A stretch of 64,000 nt of DNA from Variovorax sp. PAMC28562 (GTDB taxonomy: Bacteria; Pseudomonadota; Gammaproteobacteria; Burkholderiales; Burkholderiaceae_C), in the NCBI RefSeq assembly GCF_014303735.1, contig NZ_CP060296.1, positions 2,801,501-2,865,500 on the forward strand, given 5' to 3'. Shown here piece by piece: positions 18,519-27,191 of this stretch (position 1 is the first letter of the stretch; every line of letters begins with the position of its first letter). The position numbers and the translations under genes were made by a program. The notes beneath the pieces were generated by a model. It worked only from the letters and a program-made list of their open reading frames with translations. It had not been told where the DNA came from and searched no databases.

Positions 18519-21199
18519 AGACACGTTCAGTCGCGCGCAGGTTTTGGCCGTGGCGTTTGGTTGGCGCGGCGGTGCTGATGGTGTGCGCGCTTCCTGCGTA
18601 CGCGCTGGACTATGTCTTCCCCGGAAATATGCCGATAGGCTGCGTCGACAACTCCGGTGGCAATTACGCATGTGGTGCGTTGGCACTGGCAGCGGGCGAC
18701 ACCGTCACCATTGCCGCACCAACGCCGGCAAAGATCACCTTCAGTGGCGCATTCGGTGGCGGCGCAGGCGTGTTGTTGAATGCGGGTTCGGCAGCGTCCA
18801 ACCTGACTCTGGTGGTGAACGGTGCCTTGACGCTGGGCGCCGGCTCGACGATGAACGCGACCGTGCAAACGCTCGGTGCCGGAGCGGTCGCCGTCGGCGA
18901 GGGCAGCAACCTCAGCGGCAACATCGGTACGCAAACCGGCTACGTGACGCTGGGTGCATCGACCCGGATGGGCGGCAACATCAGCACGCTGACCGGCTAT
19001 GTGACGCTGGGAGTTTCAGCGGCGGTATCGGGGTCTGTCAGCACGCGCGATCAAGGGTATGTCGTGCTCGGAGCGTCGGCGCGAGTGGGCGGACCCATCA
19101 CGGTCGTCGGCGGAGGCTACGTCACCCTGGGTGACTCGGCTGCGACGGGCGGCAGCATCAGCACGGTCAGCGATGCCGTCACTCTGGGTGCCAACAGTAC
19201 CGTGGGTGGCTCGGTCTCCGTCGGAGACACGGGGGGCGTCACATTGGGTGCGAACAGTCACGTCAGCGGCAACGTGACGACGCAAATCGGTGCGACCACC
19301 CTCGGTGCCGACGGCCGGGTCGACGGGCTCATTGCAATGAACGGGGCCGGGGCCATCACGCTGGGTGGTGGCGGCCGGGTCTATGCGATTTGCTGCAATG
19401 GCAAGGACGCCAGTTGCCTTACAGACAATTCGGGCGTCACTCCCGGGCCGTTGATTTGTCCTGCCGCGCCCTCGACCGTGGCCAGTTTCGACTGCCTGGA
19501 AACGGGCGCGACCTACAACAACACCGTCGCCAATTCCGGACTTCGAAATTCGCTCTACACCAAGCTGGCTGGCACGGCCTTCACGTTCGATGTTGCGGCA
19601 ATCAAATCGGATGGCGCGCGCGCGACAGGCTACGCCGCCGGGCCCAGCAAGGCCGTCACGCTGGAACTGGTCGACGGCACCGGCACGACCGCTTGCAGCA
19701 GTCGTGCCGCGCTGAGCCCAGGCGTTTCCCAGACGCTGACTTTCGGCGCGACCGATTCGGGGCGCAAAACGGCCTCCGTGACGCTTGGCCGAGCCTACGG
19801 AAATTTGCGCTGCCGCATTACCGACGCCACGCAGTCACCCAGCATCGTGGGCTGTTCGGGCGACAACTTCGCAGTGCGGCCTCCTGCCATCGCGTTGATG
19901 GCGACACCGGCTGCCAACGCGCCGTCTGCCGCTGCGTTGCCGGCGATCAAGGCTGGCGCCGCCTTCGGTCTTTCCGCCAGCACGCAAGGTGCAAACGGCT
20001 ATGCAGGCACGTTGACACTCGATGCGAGCAAATTGACCGCGCAGAACCCCGCGCAGGACGTGACCGTTCAGGGCGGAGGCGTGGTCGGCGTTCTCGCGCC
20101 ATCCACGCTGGTCGCCAACGCGCCCGCCGCCAACGCGACCTACAGCGAAGTGGGCTACCTCTATCTGGCGGCAGGCGCCTACCGCGACGATCTGTTCACC
20201 CTGGTCGACAGTGGCAACGGGGACTGCATCGCCAGCACGGCCGATGATCAGAATTTGGCGGACACCCTGGTCAATGGCAGATACGGATGCAGCGTGGCCA
20301 ACCAGGCGGTGTTGTCGGTCGGCCGGTTTTCTCCGGATCATTTCGAGGTGGGCTTGCCGGCGCTGACTGCGGCGTGTACGGCCAACACCGCCTTCAGCTA
20401 CTTCGGACAAGACGGCTTTGCCACGGCGTTCACAGTCACGGCCAGGAACTCGGCCGGCAGCACGACGCAAAACTATTCGGGCGCTTTTGCCAGGCTCGAT
20501 CTGACCCGCTACGCCAACTACGGTTTCAGCGCGACGCCGCTGCCCATTGGGTCGACGCTGACCAGTGGCGCCGCGGCGCCCGTCGGTACCTGGGGCCAGG
20601 GCGTCGCCAGGGTGTCGGCCCGGCATCAGGTCGGTCGGCCCGATGCACCTGCTGCAGAAACCGTCATCACGGTCAGTGCAGCGCCCTCCGATGGTGAAGC
20701 TGGTGTCAGTGGCAACGCGGCAGTGGGTAACGGCGCTCGCCTGCGCTACGGACGGCTGCAAATGAAGAACGCCTATGGTTCTGAATTGCTCCCATTGCCC
20801 GTCCCGCTCGAAGCACAGTACTGGGCGGCGGGCGGCTATTACGTCACCAACGTGGATGACAGTTGCACGGTAATTCCGGCGGCCAGTGTGGTGATGGGCA
20901 ACTACGTCAAGCAGTTATCCGCCTGCGCGACACGCCTGTCCCCAGCCGGCAGCCTCACCTTGCAGTCTGGCGCAATGCCGGGTGGCGGTTTGGTACTGAC
21001 CCGGCCGGGCATCGGCAATGCAGGCAGCGTGGACCTTCAGGTCAACGTGACGACCGTCGCCTACGGCAACACCTGCGTGGGCAGCGCGGCGTCGCCTGCC
21101 ACCGCAGCACGCGTTCCGTGGTTCGGCAACAGTCCGGTAGCGCGTGCCACGTTCGGCATCTTCAAGTCGCCACTGGTCTACAGACGTGAAAACTACTGA
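18515..21199 (+). CDS. mshQ: MshQ-like large secreted pilus protein with DUF6701-type C-terminus
   Basis: 894 residues with an N-terminal signal (LVGAAVLMVCALPAYA) and no membrane anchor. Residues about 103-291 consist of about ten 19-20-residue repeats with the pattern [VI]TLGxxSxVxG, such as VTLGANSTVGGSVSV and VTLGASTRMGGNIST, which is the look of a beta-solenoid. The remainder, about 300-894, has Ig-like segments and scattered cysteines and fits the DUF6701 region found in MshQ proteins. In MSHA loci MshQ is thought to be a large accessory or tip component. It is the longest rightward gene and precedes mshI by 9 bases. Confidence 0.82.
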   Translation: MKTRSVARRFWPWRLVGAAVLMVCALPAYALDYVFPGNMPIGCVDNSGGNYACGALALAAGDTVTIAAPTPAKITFSGAFGGGAGVLLNAGSAASNLTLVVNGALTLGAGSTMNATVQTLGAGAVAVGEGSNLSGNIGTQTGYVTLGASTRMGGNISTLTGYVTLGVSAAVSGSVSTRDQGYVVLGASARVGGPITVVGGGYVTLGDSAATGGSISTVSDAVTLGANSTVGGSVSVGDTGGVTLGANSHVSGNVTTQIGATTLGADGRVDGLIAMNGAGAITLGGGGRVYAICCNGKDASCLTDNSGVTPGPLICPAAPSTVASFDCLETGATYNNTVANSGLRNSLYTKLAGTAFTFDVAAIKSDGARATGYAAGPSKAVTLELVDGTGTTACSSRAALSPGVSQTLTFGATDSGRKTASVTLGRAYGNLRCRITDATQSPSIVGCSGDNFAVRPPAIALMATPAANAPSAAALPAIKAGAAFGLSASTQGANGYAGTLTLDASKLTAQNPAQDVTVQGGGVVGVLAPSTLVANAPAANATYSEVGYLYLAAGAYRDDLFTLVDSGNGDCIASTADDQNLADTLVNGRYGCSVANQAVLSVGRFSPDHFEVGLPALTAACTANTAFSYFGQDGFATAFTVTARNSAGSTTQNYSGAFARLDLTRYANYGFSATPLPIGSTLTSGAAAPVGTWGQGVARVSARHQVGRPDAPAAETVITVSAAPSDGEAGVSGNAAVGNGARLRYGRLQMKNAYGSELLPLPVPLEAQYWAAGGYYVTNVDDSCTVIPAASVVMGNYVKQLSACATRLSPAGSLTLQSGAMPGGGLVLTRPGIGNAGSVDLQVNVTTVAYGNTCVGSAASPATAARVPWFGNSPVARATFGIFKSPLVYRRENY

Positions 21200-21208
21200 G
21201 AGCGCGAC

Positions 21209-22198
21209 ATGATTCGCTGGCTTCGCAAACGCCCCAGTTCGAACGACCATCTGGTGGTGTCCTGGTCGGGTCATGCCCTGGCTTATGTACTGGCGCGCCG
21301 CGGCGGCAGCAATGGGCACCAGGTGCTCAGGTCCGGAGTCGAGCGGGTAGCCGATGACCAGGGGCCGGGTGCACCGAATTCCGGTCTGGACGCCCTGGTT
21401 CGCAAGCTGAAGACAATGGAACTGGATGGCTTTCAGGCGAGCGTGATGCTGCGTCCCGAGCAGTATCAGTTGCTGCGCATTCGTACGCCGGCAGTGCCGC
21501 CCGACGAGTTGCGAGCGGCGGCCCGTTATCAGGTCGTCAAAATGCTCGACACCCCGGTAGACGATGTCACTATCGATGTGATGCGGGTGGGAGATGGCCG
21601 TTCTCGCGGCGCCGGCCATCTTGCCGGGCACCTGTTTGTCGTGGCCGCAAAGCGCACGGTCATCGCGAGCATCCTCGATTTGTCGAAGGCCATGCAGTGG
21701 ACCGTTGCCGTGATCGACATCCAGGAAATGGCCCAGCGCAATCTGCAAAGTGCCTTGGCGCTACGCGAGAGTCGAGGCCTCTCGGGCAGAGCCAACGCTG
21801 CGCTGGTATTGCTGGATTCTTTTCATGCGGTCCTGACGATCTGTGCCGATGGCGAGTTGTTCTATGCGCGGCGCTTCGATCTTCCCAAAGACTTCCTGGC
21901 AAGCGCGTGGGAGGTCAACGAGGACGACAGCGCCGATCGGTTTTTGTTGGAGGTGCAGCGTTCACTGGACTTGTGGGACCGCATGTGGGTCAGTCTGCCC
22001 CTCGACCGAATCTGGCTCTACGCCGGGACTCGCAGTGAAGCGCTGGCGAGCTGGCTGACGCAGGAGCTCGGGCAGACGGTGCAGTCGATGGATATCGCGG
22101 CTGAATTCCCGGAGTTCAAAGCTGAGCCGGTCTCTGACGAAGCGCTCTGCCTGCCGTTACTGGGGCTGATGTTGCGAACTGAGGGCAGGTCGTCCTGA
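21209..22198 (+). CDS. mshI: MshI/PilM-like pilus assembly protein
   Basis: 329 residues, cytoplasmic, without signal or membrane segment. It has the actin-like PilM/GspL layout expected of MshI: RIRTPAVPPDELRAAARYQV in the first half and AALVLLDSFHAVLTICADGELFYARRFDLP in the second. It probably forms the cytoplasmic part of the alignment complex with the PilN-like and MshJ proteins that follow. The symbol is based on position in the locus and general resemblance. Confidence 0.8.
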   Translation: MIRWLRKRPSSNDHLVVSWSGHALAYVLARRGGSNGHQVLRSGVERVADDQGPGAPNSGLDALVRKLKTMELDGFQASVMLRPEQYQLLRIRTPAVPPDELRAAARYQVVKMLDTPVDDVTIDVMRVGDGRSRGAGHLAGHLFVVAAKRTVIASILDLSKAMQWTVAVIDIQEMAQRNLQSALALRESRGLSGRANAALVLLDSFHAVLTICADGELFYARRFDLPKDFLASAWEVNEDDSADRFLLEVQRSLDLWDRMWVSLPLDRIWLYAGTRSEALASWLTQELGQTVQSMDIAAEFPEFKAEPVSDEALCLPLLGLMLRTEGRSS

Positions 22199-22251
22199 TG
22201 AACCAAAAGCATCAACTCAAGACGAATTGAGCACACACCGCATTCCCATCC

Positions 22252-22902
22252 ATGCCGCAGCAAATCAATCTTCAAACGGCCGTCCTGTCGACTCAGCGGC
22301 GCCCTTTTTCAGCCCTCTTCATGTTGCAGGCCCTGGGCGCGCTGACGCTCGTGGGCGCAGCGTTCTGCCTTTACGAGGTGACAAGTCTTCACCGTCAGGA
22401 CGAGGCAGCGAGCCAAGCGCTTCGGACAGGTACGCAAGTGCTCGAAGGTGTGCGCCTGACCGTGCGACAAAGACAGGCAGCGGCGATGCCTGCAGAACTG
22501 GCGCTGCAGCAACAACTCAAAGCGCGGCGCGGTGAATTGCGCCAGTTGGAGGACACTCTGGACGCGCTGCATGAAGGCGTCTTTCGCCCGGGCGAGGGCC
22601 ATGCCTCGAGGCTCGCGCTGGTCGCACGCAGCATCCCGCCTTCGGCGTGGGTGACCTTGGTCAAGGCCGATGCGGAACGCCTTGAAGTCAGTGGCTTTAC
22701 CTTTGATCCGGCCGCGCTCAACGAGTGGATCGACCAGCTCGCAGCGAGTCCCTTGTTGGCGGGGCAGCAACTTGCGGCAATCAACGTGGCCAAGGTCGTC
22801 GACGCCCCCGGCGCGCCGGCCGACGCGTTGCATCCGGTCTGGTCGTTCAGCATGGTCAAGAGTCTCGATCCGCCATCCAGCGCGGCGGGAGAGTCGAGAT
22901 GA
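22252..22902 (+). CDS. PilN/MshI2-like alignment-complex protein
   Basis: 216 residues. A short cytoplasmic start (MPQQINLQTA, with the INL motif that in PilN docks to PilM) is followed by one membrane helix (FMLQALGALTLVGAAFCLYEV), a coiled-coil stretch (AMPAELALQQQLKARRGELR) and a PilN/GspL-type periplasmic fold (PPSAWVTLVKADAERLEVSG). It ends in a 4-base overlap with mshJ. It presumably links the cytoplasmic MshI to periplasmic MshJ. Some MSHA loci carry an equivalent gene named mshI2; I leave the symbol blank. Confidence 0.8.
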   Translation: MPQQINLQTAVLSTQRRPFSALFMLQALGALTLVGAAFCLYEVTSLHRQDEAASQALRTGTQVLEGVRLTVRQRQAAAMPAELALQQQLKARRGELRQLEDTLDALHEGVFRPGEGHASRLALVARSIPPSAWVTLVKADAERLEVSGFTFDPAALNEWIDQLAASPLLAGQQLAAINVAKVVDAPGAPADALHPVWSFSMVKSLDPPSSAAGESR

Positions 22903-23564
22903 GTCCCGGGTTGATGCAGTGGTGGACCCCGCGAGCCGCACGCATCGATGCCATCAGTCTGCGCGAGCGAATTCTGTTGTTCGTCACGACGCTGGCCTGT
23001 GTCGGTGCGTTGGCAAACTGGGCTTGGCTCGCGCCCGCGCAAGACGCGCATCGGCGGTTGCTGGACAACGTCGACCGGCAGGGAATGGAACTGCAGAAGG
23101 CGCGTGCCGACCTTGCCACCGTGGCCCGGCCGGTGGCCACCCAAGCCGCCGTGCGCGGCGAGCTTGCCGAGGTCGATGCGCGGTTGGCGAGCGGGCGCGA
23201 AACCCTGCGAGGGTTGTCGTCTCCTTCGGCCACACAGGGCACACCGACAACACCACTGACGCAATTGCTGGTGCATTTGCTGCACCGCCACGACGGTCTC
23301 ACATTGCTCCACACCAACACCATGAACGCGGCAGCTTCTCCGGCAGCGGCGCGCGCCGGCCCGGTCGCGTCGCTGCCCGACGGCGTGGTGAGGCGCGGGG
23401 TCGAATTGACGGTGACAGGCCCCTATGCCGAGCTGGTGAGATACGTCGGAGCGCTGGAGCAGGCACTGCCACAAGTGCGGTGGGGCACCATGTGGCTGCG
23501 CAGCGAAAAGGGACCGCCCGAACTGACACTGCAGCTGTATGTGGTCGAGGCGAGGGTGCCATGA
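22899..23564 (+). CDS. mshJ: MshJ/PilO-like alignment-complex protein
   Basis: 221 residues from ATG 22899, overlapping the previous stop. One membrane helix (ILLFVTTLACVGALANWAWL) precedes a coiled coil and a ferredoxin-like periplasmic domain typical of PilO/GspM/MshJ (VELTVTGPYAELVRYVGALE). It overlaps mshK by 4 bases. Role by family: partner of the PilN-like protein bridging inner membrane and secretin. Confidence 0.82.
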   Translation: MSPGLMQWWTPRAARIDAISLRERILLFVTTLACVGALANWAWLAPAQDAHRRLLDNVDRQGMELQKARADLATVARPVATQAAVRGELAEVDARLASGRETLRGLSSPSATQGTPTTPLTQLLVHLLHRHDGLTLLHTNTMNAAASPAAARAGPVASLPDGVVRRGVELTVTGPYAELVRYVGALEQALPQVRWGTMWLRSEKGPPELTLQLYVVEARVP

Positions 23565-24097
23565 AGCGAGATCCATCAGCAATGAATGCCAGTGGCGTCC
23601 GACGTTGGTCGCTCGGCGCGGCGCTGTGCATTTTTCTGTGGAGCCATGTCGCGGTTGCACAAGGTCTGCGCGATCCCACTCGGCCGCCTTTGCCGGCTTT
23701 GCCGTCTGCAGGGGTTGCCACGAACGGCGGCGCTTCTGCACCCAGTGCCCGCGTCCTCAAAACACTGGCGCTGGTGAACGGTCCGCTCGCCCTCGTCGAA
23801 CGCCAGGGGCGGCTCTACGTCGTGCTCGATGCCCACCTGTATGCCGAAGGACAGAGCTTTGGCGCGATACGCATCGAGCGCATTCGGGAGACCGAAGTGT
23901 GGTTCCGGGATGGTGTGGCGCTCTACAAGATGTCGAGATTTCCCAATGTGCAGCGCCGGCTCGCGCTGCCGGTCGCCACGGAATTTTCGGCCCCGGCCTG
24001 CACCGCCTCAGCCCCATCAGCCACAGGATTGCCCGGCGTCGCCTGTGCCCCCGTCCCAGCCAAAGTTGGGCCCAAGACTTCACACCCCACAAGATGA
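23561..24097 (+). CDS. mshK: MshK/PilP-like periplasmic pilus protein
   Basis: 178 residues from ATG 23561. The signal peptide is LGAALCIFLWSHVAVAQ; the mature start QGLRDPTRPP is the conserved opening of MshK/GspC-PilP-type proteins. The core ALVNGPLALVERQGRLYVVLDAH and IERIRETEVWFRDGVALYKM is the small beta domain that contacts the secretin. A Pro/Ala-rich tail follows. It overlaps mshL by 4 bases. Confidence 0.82.
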   Translation: MKRDPSAMNASGVRRWSLGAALCIFLWSHVAVAQGLRDPTRPPLPALPSAGVATNGGASAPSARVLKTLALVNGPLALVERQGRLYVVLDAHLYAEGQSFGAIRIERIRETEVWFRDGVALYKMSRFPNVQRRLALPVATEFSAPACTASAPSATGLPGVACAPVPAKVGPKTSHPTR

Positions 24098-25926
24098 CAT
24101 CTCTCATTCAACTTTCCAAGACTGAATGCGGCGCACGCCCCAGCTTCCCACGGTCGCTCTGCGCCTTGGCAGCAAGCCTCTGCATCGCCGCACTCTCCGG
24201 CTGCGCCATGCGGCCCGCCTTGCTGGGCGCAGACGTGCTGGATGCAGCCCGCGCAGGCCCGCCACCGGCCGCACTGCCCGGCGCGCCACCTGCGCTGGCC
24301 GTGTTGCCTGCCAGCGAGCCTGCGCCCGCGGCACCGGCCGCCCCCGTGGAACGCGAACCCGTGCTGGATTTACTGGTCAACAACGCCCCGGCACGCGAGG
24401 TCTTTCTGGCTCTCGTGGCAGACACGCGATACAGCATGCTGATGCATCCCGATGTCGTCGGCACGCTCTCGGTGACGTTGCGTGGCGTCACGCTGTCCGA
24501 AGCGCTGGAAGCCATTCGCGATGTCTATGGCTATGACTTCAGGATAGACGGCCGTCGCATCACGATCTATGCGCCGACGTTGCAAACCCGAATTTTTACC
24601 GTCAACTATCCGCAGTCGCAGCGTGTCGGCAGCACGGATCTGCGCCTGTCACCAGGCAGTGCGCTACAGGCCGCTGCGGCGGGCCGCACGGCTGCGGGCA
24701 GCGGGGCAGGCGGAGGGGCAGGCGGAGGCGCGAGCGGTGCACAGCAAAACGAAGGCAGTCGCGTCACGACCACCTCCAAAACCGATTTCTGGACGGAACT
24801 CTCCATCGCCGTTCGGGGGCTCATCGGCGAGGGCGTCGGACGCAACGTCATCGCCAGCCCGCAGGCTGGGATCATGGCCGTGCGCGCCATGCCGGACGAG
24901 TTGCAACAGGTAGATAAATTCCTCAAGGCCGCGCAGGTCGCCGTCGAGCGCCAGGTCATGCTCGAGGCGAAGATCGTCGAGGTCGAGTTGAGTGAGGGCT
25001 ATCAGAGCGGCATCGACTGGTCGGCACTGAGGAAAAGCGGGAACGTTACCGGTGCGTTCGGTACGCTCAGCGGCGCTGCCGGCAACGGATTGATCAGCGG
25101 GTCGAGCACCGTATTACCGGGCTTTGCAGCCGGGGTGGCGTCGGCGCTGCCCGGGGGTGTCTCGCTGCCAGCCGCCGGCACCGGGTTGTTCGGTCTGGCG
25201 CTGGCAGGTACCGGCTTTCAAGCCGTGCTGGGCTTTCTCGAAACCCAGGGTGATGTGCAGATCCTGTCGAGCCCGCGCATCGCCACGTTGAACAACCAGA
25301 AGGCGATTCTGAAAGTTGGATCGGAAGACTTCTTCGTGACGAACGTCGCCGGGGGCACGGTGGCTTCGAGTTCGCTGTTCGGGTCGAGCGGGGGCACCAC
25401 GTTGCCATCCCTCACGCTGACACCGTTCTTCTCGGGCATATCGCTGGATGTCACGCCGCAGATCGATGAAGGCGCGAACATCACTTTGCACGTTCATCCA
25501 TCGGTCACCACCGTGATTCAGAAAACGACCCAGATCGATCTGGGAAGCATTGGCAGCTATCGCTTGCCGCTGGCTTCTAGCAGTGTCAATGAAAGCGATA
25601 CGCTGGTTCGGATCAAGGACGGCAGCATCGTCGCGATCGGTGGCTTGATGCACATGGAGTCGAGCAGTGGGGCGTCGGGTCTGCCGGGCACTGGCGACTT
25701 GCCGGTACTTGGCACCTTGCTGGGGAACCGCATGCGAACGGGACGAAAAAAGGAAGTCGTGGTCTTGATCAAACCCACACTGATCCGTACTGTGCAGGAC
25801 TGGGACGCCCAGACCGCTCGAGCGCGGAGCGCGCTCGACGACATGAGCGCTGCACGACCGCGCGTGATCCGTCTTGACGGCGATGGCACGACGGGTGGCC
25901 GCCCGGGCCGCGTGCCACCTCCTTGA
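24094..25926 (+). CDS. mshL: MshL-type secretin, outer-membrane pilus pore
   Basis: 610 residues, outer-membrane channel through which the pilus emerges. The lipoprotein signal ends IAALSGC. An STN/N0-like domain (LDLLVNNAPAREVFLALVAD) and a secretin N domain are separated from the barrel by a Gly/Ala-rich linker near residues 190-215. The secretin core includes VERQVMLEAKIVEVELSEGY, VQILSSPRIATLNNQKAILK, ISLDVTPQIDEGANI and GRKKEVVVLIKPTLIR. It is the last gene of the rightward run; mshM and mshN, which normally follow, are absent. Confidence 0.93.
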   Translation: MTSLIQLSKTECGARPSFPRSLCALAASLCIAALSGCAMRPALLGADVLDAARAGPPPAALPGAPPALAVLPASEPAPAAPAAPVEREPVLDLLVNNAPAREVFLALVADTRYSMLMHPDVVGTLSVTLRGVTLSEALEAIRDVYGYDFRIDGRRITIYAPTLQTRIFTVNYPQSQRVGSTDLRLSPGSALQAAAAGRTAAGSGAGGGAGGGASGAQQNEGSRVTTTSKTDFWTELSIAVRGLIGEGVGRNVIASPQAGIMAVRAMPDELQQVDKFLKAAQVAVERQVMLEAKIVEVELSEGYQSGIDWSALRKSGNVTGAFGTLSGAAGNGLISGSSTVLPGFAAGVASALPGGVSLPAAGTGLFGLALAGTGFQAVLGFLETQGDVQILSSPRIATLNNQKAILKVGSEDFFVTNVAGGTVASSSLFGSSGGTTLPSLTLTPFFSGISLDVTPQIDEGANITLHVHPSVTTVIQKTTQIDLGSIGSYRLPLASSSVNESDTLVRIKDGSIVAIGGLMHMESSSGASGLPGTGDLPVLGTLLGNRMRTGRKKEVVVLIKPTLIRTVQDWDAQTARARSALDDMSAARPRVIRLDGDGTTGGRPGRVPPP

Positions 25927-26296
25927 TGGTTAGAAAGCGCTCGATTCTCGCCATGAGATCGATCGGTCTGAACGGCTTGGCCACGAAATCGTCGGCCCCT
26001 GCAGACAGTGAGTCGGCGATGTCGCGCTCGGAGTTGAGCTGACTCAACATGATGACCGGGACCTTCGACTTCTGATGAGTGCGCAACCAGCGCAACCAGC
26101 GCAACAGTGCAACGCCACCGAACTCTTCATAGTTGTAGTCGAGGATCAACAGGTCGAATAAAGAACCTTCGGACAGGGCCAGTTTCAGCGCTTTGGCATC
26201 TCTGAATTGCGTGCAAGAGATGACTCCCGCGTCAGTGCTGATCTGCTGCTCGCGCACGTCTGCCAGTGCTCCAAGCGATTCAACTTCATGTGGCTC
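25769..26296 (-). pseudogene. Truncated receiver-domain gene remnant
   Basis: The reading frame encodes most of a CheY-like receiver: phospho-acceptor Asp in LFDLLILDYNY, Ser in VIMLSQL, Lys in FVAKPFRP. Homology starts abruptly at EPHEVESLGAL, cutting through the conserved acidic EDEP motif, exactly at the stop codon of the upstream glycosyltransferase gene. The only in-frame start is GTG 26257, which would omit beta-strand 1 and the acidic pocket. At the other end the fold finishes at the mshL stop and the frame runs on for about 52 residues antisense to mshL. A 9-base tandem repeat gives LRWLRWLR. It is a paralog of the receiver at 11886-12323. I judge it a remnant; a functional short protein is not excluded. 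Confidence 0.65.
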
Positions 26297-27191
26297 ACGG
26301 CGCCGACATGTTCGACTTCAGATACTCCGCACCCTTCAAATGCATCGTGGTTCCCAGAGGTGCGCCCACCGCGTGCGGCAGCGAGGCCAGCAGCGAGCTC
26401 GCAAAGTCGCCTTTGTAGAGCTTTGCGCCCTGATGCGTCAGGTTGGAGTTCGCATCGACATAGATCGACTCGCCCAGTGCCTCCCACAGGCGACAGAAGC
26501 CGTAGTCTTCAGACAAGTAGCGACGTGTCTTGGGATCGACCATCACGTCGAAAAATCGATAGTGCAAACCCTGGTCCGGCACGCCGATGCTGTCGGGCAC
26601 ATAGTTGAACTCGGGGTATGCGGTGATCAGACGCTCGAACACGCTGCGCTTGATGACCATGAATCCCGTTGGTGCCTCGGACAGTTTGATAAAGCCATCG
26701 GGCTGCACCACGATATCGAGTCGTTCGCTGCCTTCGGGGGCCTTGGTGTTGACCGTATAGCGCGTGAAGCCGGCTTCGAATTGCTGCTGCGTAGTGCCGG
26801 CAGAAACTCCCTCGACCGGCCAGTTATCACGCTTGAGCGGGTACACGCCTGCAGCGATGTCGTAGCCGGATTGCAGCAGCCTGAAAGCCGCATCTGCAGA
26901 AAAGCCGATGTCCGAATCGATCCAGAACAGGTGCGTCCATTCCGGGTTGGCAAGGAACGACGCCACGCAGTTGTTGCGCGCCCTCGTCACCAGGCTTTCG
27001 CCCTGGTGCAGCATCACTTGCAGGCTCATGCCTCGAACATGCGCCTGCACGGTGAAGTTGAGCAGCGACAGCACGTAGTTCTGGAAGAACTTGCCGTCGT
27101 GGCTCGGCGTGACGATGATGGGATAGATGTCTTTGAGATCTGCGGCTGCGGCCATGTTGGAGTCCGGTACATCAAAAAAAGTGGGGCTCAT
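26295..27191 (-). CDS. GT2-like (GT-A fold) glycosyltransferase
   Basis: 298 residues, no signal or membrane helix. The N-terminal part reads as a GT-A nucleotide-sugar domain: YPIIVTPSHDGKFFQNYV, VTRARNNCVASFL, and the metal-binding DxD-type motif in HLFWIDSDIGF. It continues GYDIAAGVYPLKR, as in a group of small bacterial transferases. The acceptor is unknown. ATG 27191 overlaps the preceding DUF2827 stop by 4 bases, so the two are co-translated, implying a joint job in building one glycan. Its own stop abuts the receiver remnant. Confidence 0.75.
   Translation of the reverse strand: MSPTFFDVPDSNMAAAADLKDIYPIIVTPSHDGKFFQNYVLSLLNFTVQAHVRGMSLQVMLHQGESLVTRARNNCVASFLANPEWTHLFWIDSDIGFSADAAFRLLQSGYDIAAGVYPLKRDNWPVEGVSAGTTQQQFEAGFTRYTVNTKAPEGSERLDIVVQPDGFIKLSEAPTGFMVIKRSVFERLITAYPEFNYVPDSIGVPDQGLHYRFFDVMVDPKTRRYLSEDYGFCRLWEALGESIYVDANSNLTHQGAKLYKGDFASSLLASLPHAVGAPLGTTMHLKGAEYLKSNMSAP

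Noticed and set aside
23539..24093. Upstream extension of the mshL frame
   Set aside because: It overlaps mshK fully; the lipoprotein signal starts at ATG 24094 with the usual 4-base overlap.
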